Assembly (NCBI GenBank): GCA_958441075.1
Contig: CAUCBQ010000105.1
Location: 1 to 7,325, forward strand
DNA length: 7,325 nt
Origin: an uncultured Clostridiaceae bacterium
Lineage (GTDB): Bacteria > Bacillota > Clostridia > Lachnospirales > Lachnospiraceae
Direction of reading: 5' to 3'
Below the pieces are notes generated by a model. That model did no database searches and had not been told where the DNA came from. It saw nothing but the letters and a program-made list of their open reading frames with translations. This document shows positions 5,144 to 7,325 of this stretch, piece after piece; position 1 is the stretch's first letter; every line of letters starts with the position of its first letter. The position numbers and the translations under genes were made by a program.

Positions 5144-7325
5144 TTACATCACTCCCATCAGATTTCCGATGATCTTAACAATCATAGCTGCAATCCAGGC
5201 AATGGCACACTGCCAGAACACCACCAGAACTGCCCATTTTCCGCCCAGCTCACGCTTTACAGCGGCAATCGCTGCCACACAGGGGGTATAGAGCAGGCAG
5301 AATACCAGCAGGGAAGCGGCTGCCAGTGTTGTAAGAGCCGTATCCACACCGCCTGCAAAGAGAACTTCCAGAGTAGATACCACGCTCTCTTTTGCCATAA
5401 AGCCGCTGACAAGCGAGGTAATGATCCGCCAGTCTCCCAGCCCCAGAGGCGCAAACAGCGGAGCCAGCCAGCCGGAAATAACAGCCAGAATACTTTCTGA
5501 GGAATCTTCCACCAGATTAAAATGGAAATCAAAGCCCTGTAAAAACCACACAGCCACAGTAGCTACCAGAATAACCGTAAAGGCTCTCTGTAAAAAATCC
5601 TTTGCCTTTTCCCATAAAAGCTGGCTTACATTTTTAAAGCCCGGAAGACGGTAGTTTGGAAGCTCCATTACAAAGGGAACCGCCTCCCCCTTAAACAGGG
5701 TACTCTTAAATACAACCGCCGCTAAAATCCCCACCACAATTCCCAAAATATAGAGCCCTGTCATCACAAGACCTCCATGACGTGGGAAAAATGCGCTTAC
5801 AAAAAAGGCATAAATCGGAAGCTTTGCCGTACAGCTCATAAAGGGCGTTAAGAGAATGGTCATCTTGCGGTCTCTCTCACTGGGAAGGGTCCTGGTAGCC
5901 ATAACCGCAGGAACCGTACAGCCAAAGCCAATGAGCATAGGCACAATGCTCCGGCCGGAAAGGCCGATTTTCCTCAGCAGCTTATCCATAAAGAAGGCTA
6001 CTCTTGCAATGTATCCGCTGTCCTCCATCATAGACAGAAAAAAGAACAGGGTTACGATAATAGGAAGGAAGGAAAGCACAGAACCTACTCCGGAAAAGAT
6101 ACCGTCAATCACAAGGCCGTGAAGGACCGTATTTACATGAGCCGCTGTAAGAGCTCCGTCCACCCACTCTGTGAGAGCCGTAATGCCTATTTCCAGAATC
6201 CCCTGAAGCCATGCTCCGATCACATTAAAGGTCAGGTAAAAGACCGCAGCCATAATTCCGATAAAACAGGGGATCGCCGTATACTTTCCAGTCAGAACCT
6301 GATCAATTCTCCGGCTTCTGATATGCTCCCTGCTCTCTCTTGGCTTTACCACGGTTTTTTCACAGATCCGTTCAATAAAGGAAAAACGCATATCCGCCAT
6401 GGCTGCGCTGCGGTCAAGCCCCCGTTCCTTTTCCATCTGCAAAATAATGTGTTCCAGAGTTTCCTCCTCGTTCTGGTCCAGTTTTAACTGCTTTAAAATC
6501 AGGGAATCCCCTTCGATCAGCTTGGAAGCCGCAAAACGCAGGGGGATTCCCGCGCTCCTTGCATGATCCTCAATGAGATGACAGACTGCGTGAATACCTC
6601 TGTGCACAGCGCCCCCGAATTCATTTTCATCACAGAAATCCTGACGGCCCGGACGCTCCTGATATTTGGCAATGTGAATGGCGTGCTTTACCAGCTCATC
6701 CACACCCTGATTTTTAGCTGCGGAAATAGGCACCACCGGTACTCCCAGCATGGCCTCGATACCATTTACATCAATGGTTCCCCCATTTCCCGTAATCTCA
6801 TCCATCATATTTAAGGCAATTACCATGGGCACATCCATTTCCAGAAGCTGCATGGTAAGATAGAGATTACGCTCAATATTTGTAGCGTCCACAATATTGA
6901 TAATAGCTCTTGGCTTATCATCCAGAACAAAATTTCTGGATACAATTTCTTCATTTGTATAGGGAGACATGGAATAAATACCCGGAAGGTCTGTAATCCG
7001 CGTATTGGCATAGCCCCTGATAGGACCGTCCTTGCGGTCTACCGTAACACCGGGGAAATTCCCCACATGCTGGTTGGCCCCGGTCAGCTGGTTAAAAAGA
7101 GTGGTTTTACCGCAGTTCTGGTTGCCTACCAGAGCATATGTAAGAATTTCTCCTTCCGGAAGGGGATTTCCCTCTCCCTTCACATGATACTTTCCATCCT
7201 CTCCCAGACCGGGATGAATGCTGTTGTTAATATTTTTTGCACCCTCATGGCTGCGGGTACGGACGTCAATAGGCTCAATCTCAATTTGATCCGCATCCTC
7301 CAGACGAAGGGTCAGCTCGTAGCCG
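5144..7325 (-). CDS. feoB: Ferrous iron transporter, FeoA-FeoB fusion (5' partial)
   Basis: Imports Fe2+ across the inner membrane using a G-protein domain. The frame is open from the FeoB stop to the right edge, so the gene starts outside. Its first 17 visible residues (7324-7274, GYELTLRLEDADQIEIE) match the end of a FeoA SH3-like domain; a polar linker of about 42 residues joins it to FeoB. Numbering from the GTG at 7183 (679 residues): G1 GNQNCGKT 20-27, G2 Thr47 in GNFPGVTV, G3 DLPG 65-68, G4 NMMD 125-128, G5 SAAK 154-157. A helical segment (about 180-280) leads to the membrane part with two Gate motifs: GFGCTVPAVMATRTL (419-433, Cys422) and TPFMSCTAKLPIYAFF (446-461, Cys451). Cys635 in LLYTPC matches the third conserved FeoB Cys. 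The GTG at 7183 is unlikely as a start, since recognisable coding sequence precedes it. FeoB is certain; the fusion is very likely but its N-terminus is unseen. Confidence 0.95.
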   Translation of the reverse strand, partial: GYELTLRLEDADQIEIEPIDVRTRSHEGAKNINNSIHPGLGEDGKYHVKGEGNPLPEGEILTYALVGNQNCGKTTLFNQLTGANQHVGNFPGVTVDRKDGPIRGYANTRITDLPGIYSMSPYTNEEIVSRNFVLDDKPRAIINIVDATNIERNLYLTMQLLEMDVPMVIALNMMDEITGNGGTIDVNGIEAMLGVPVVPISAAKNQGVDELVKHAIHIAKYQERPGRQDFCDENEFGGAVHRGIHAVCHLIEDHARSAGIPLRFAASKLIEGDSLILKQLKLDQNEEETLEHIILQMEKERGLDRSAAMADMRFSFIERICEKTVVKPRESREHIRSRRIDQVLTGKYTAIPCFIGIMAAVFYLTFNVIGAWLQGILEIGITALTEWVDGALTAAHVNTVLHGLVIDGIFSGVGSVLSFLPIIVTLFFFLSMMEDSGYIARVAFFMDKLLRKIGLSGRSIVPMLIGFGCTVPAVMATRTLPSERDRKMTILLTPFMSCTAKLPIYAFFVSAFFPRHGGLVMTGLYILGIVVGILAAVVFKSTLFKGEAVPFVMELPNYRLPGFKNVSQLLWEKAKDFLQRAFTVILVATVAVWFLQGFDFHFNLVEDSSESILAVISGWLAPLFAPLGLGDWRIITSLVSGFMAKESVVSTLEVLFAGGVDTALTTLAAASLLVFCLLYTPCVAAIAAVKRELGGKWAVLVVFWQCAIAWIAAMIVKIIGNLMGVM
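5152..5156 (-). promoter_or_regulatory. Ribosome binding site of the FeoB-associated gene, inside feoB
   Basis: GGGAG on the minus strand, eight bases before the ATG at 5143, within the last codons of feoB (Met-Gly-Val-Met-stop). It fixes the start of the 47-residue protein and suggests coupling to feoB translation. Confidence 0.75.

Noticed and set aside
7181..7183. GTG at 7183 as the start of FeoB
   Set aside because: FeoA-like and linker coding sequence continues in frame upstream to the edge; the GGAAAG before the GTG is a weak site. It remains possible as an internal start.
1..7325. tRNA, rRNA, riboswitch, CRISPR array, insertion sequence or attachment site
   Set aside because: No cloverleaf, spaced direct repeats, transposase motifs or long terminal repeats were seen on either strand; the genes leave almost no room, the longest gap between genes being about 140 bases.

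Overview
The window looks like chromosomal DNA from an anaerobic Gram-positive of the class Clostridia, most likely Lachnospiraceae-like. The reasons are the iron-sulfur type two-subunit L-serine dehydratase, a Feo iron system with the small Cys-rich FeoB partner, a UmuC-like polymerase paired with a YolD protein, strong AGGAGG-type ribosome binding sites with TTG/GTG starts, and GC content of roughly half. This placement is inference; no rRNA or tRNA lies in the window.

Layout. Bases 1-590 (+) hold the C-terminal two thirds of sdaAA, cut by the left edge. All other genes are on the minus strand, so read them from right to left. The right edge cuts a long gene whose frame stays open to the last base: the end of a FeoA domain, a linker of about 42 residues, then a complete FeoB (7325 down to 5144). 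Its stop codon is followed directly by the ATG of a 47-residue Cys-rich membrane protein (5143-5000), and a strong intrinsic terminator (4988-4960) ends that operon. Next come a YdjM-type (DUF457) membrane protein (4928-4305), a MATE efflux transporter with a good promoter (4163-2796), a hairpin that probably ends the MATE transcript (2786-2742), and a two-gene cassette of a Y-family DNA polymerase (2695-1160) and a YolD-like protein (1163-624) overlapping by GTGA. The cassette converges on sdaAA with only 33 bases between the stop codons.

How the genes work together. FeoAB and the small Cys-rich protein form one ferrous iron uptake operon. The polymerase and YolD form a translesion-synthesis/mutagenesis module in which YolD sits where UmuD would be in enterobacteria; the polymerase carries a textbook beta-clamp binding peptide. 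The MATE pump and YdjM protein look like stand-alone accessory genes. SdaAA is one half of the serine-to-pyruvate deaminase.

No mobile element, CRISPR array or structural RNA was found. Nothing here is clearly a wholly new system. The most useful points are the FeoA-FeoB fusion, the unlisted 47-residue gene, three start-codon corrections, a MATE terminator overlapping the polymerase promoter, and the Cys-rich tail of SdaAA.
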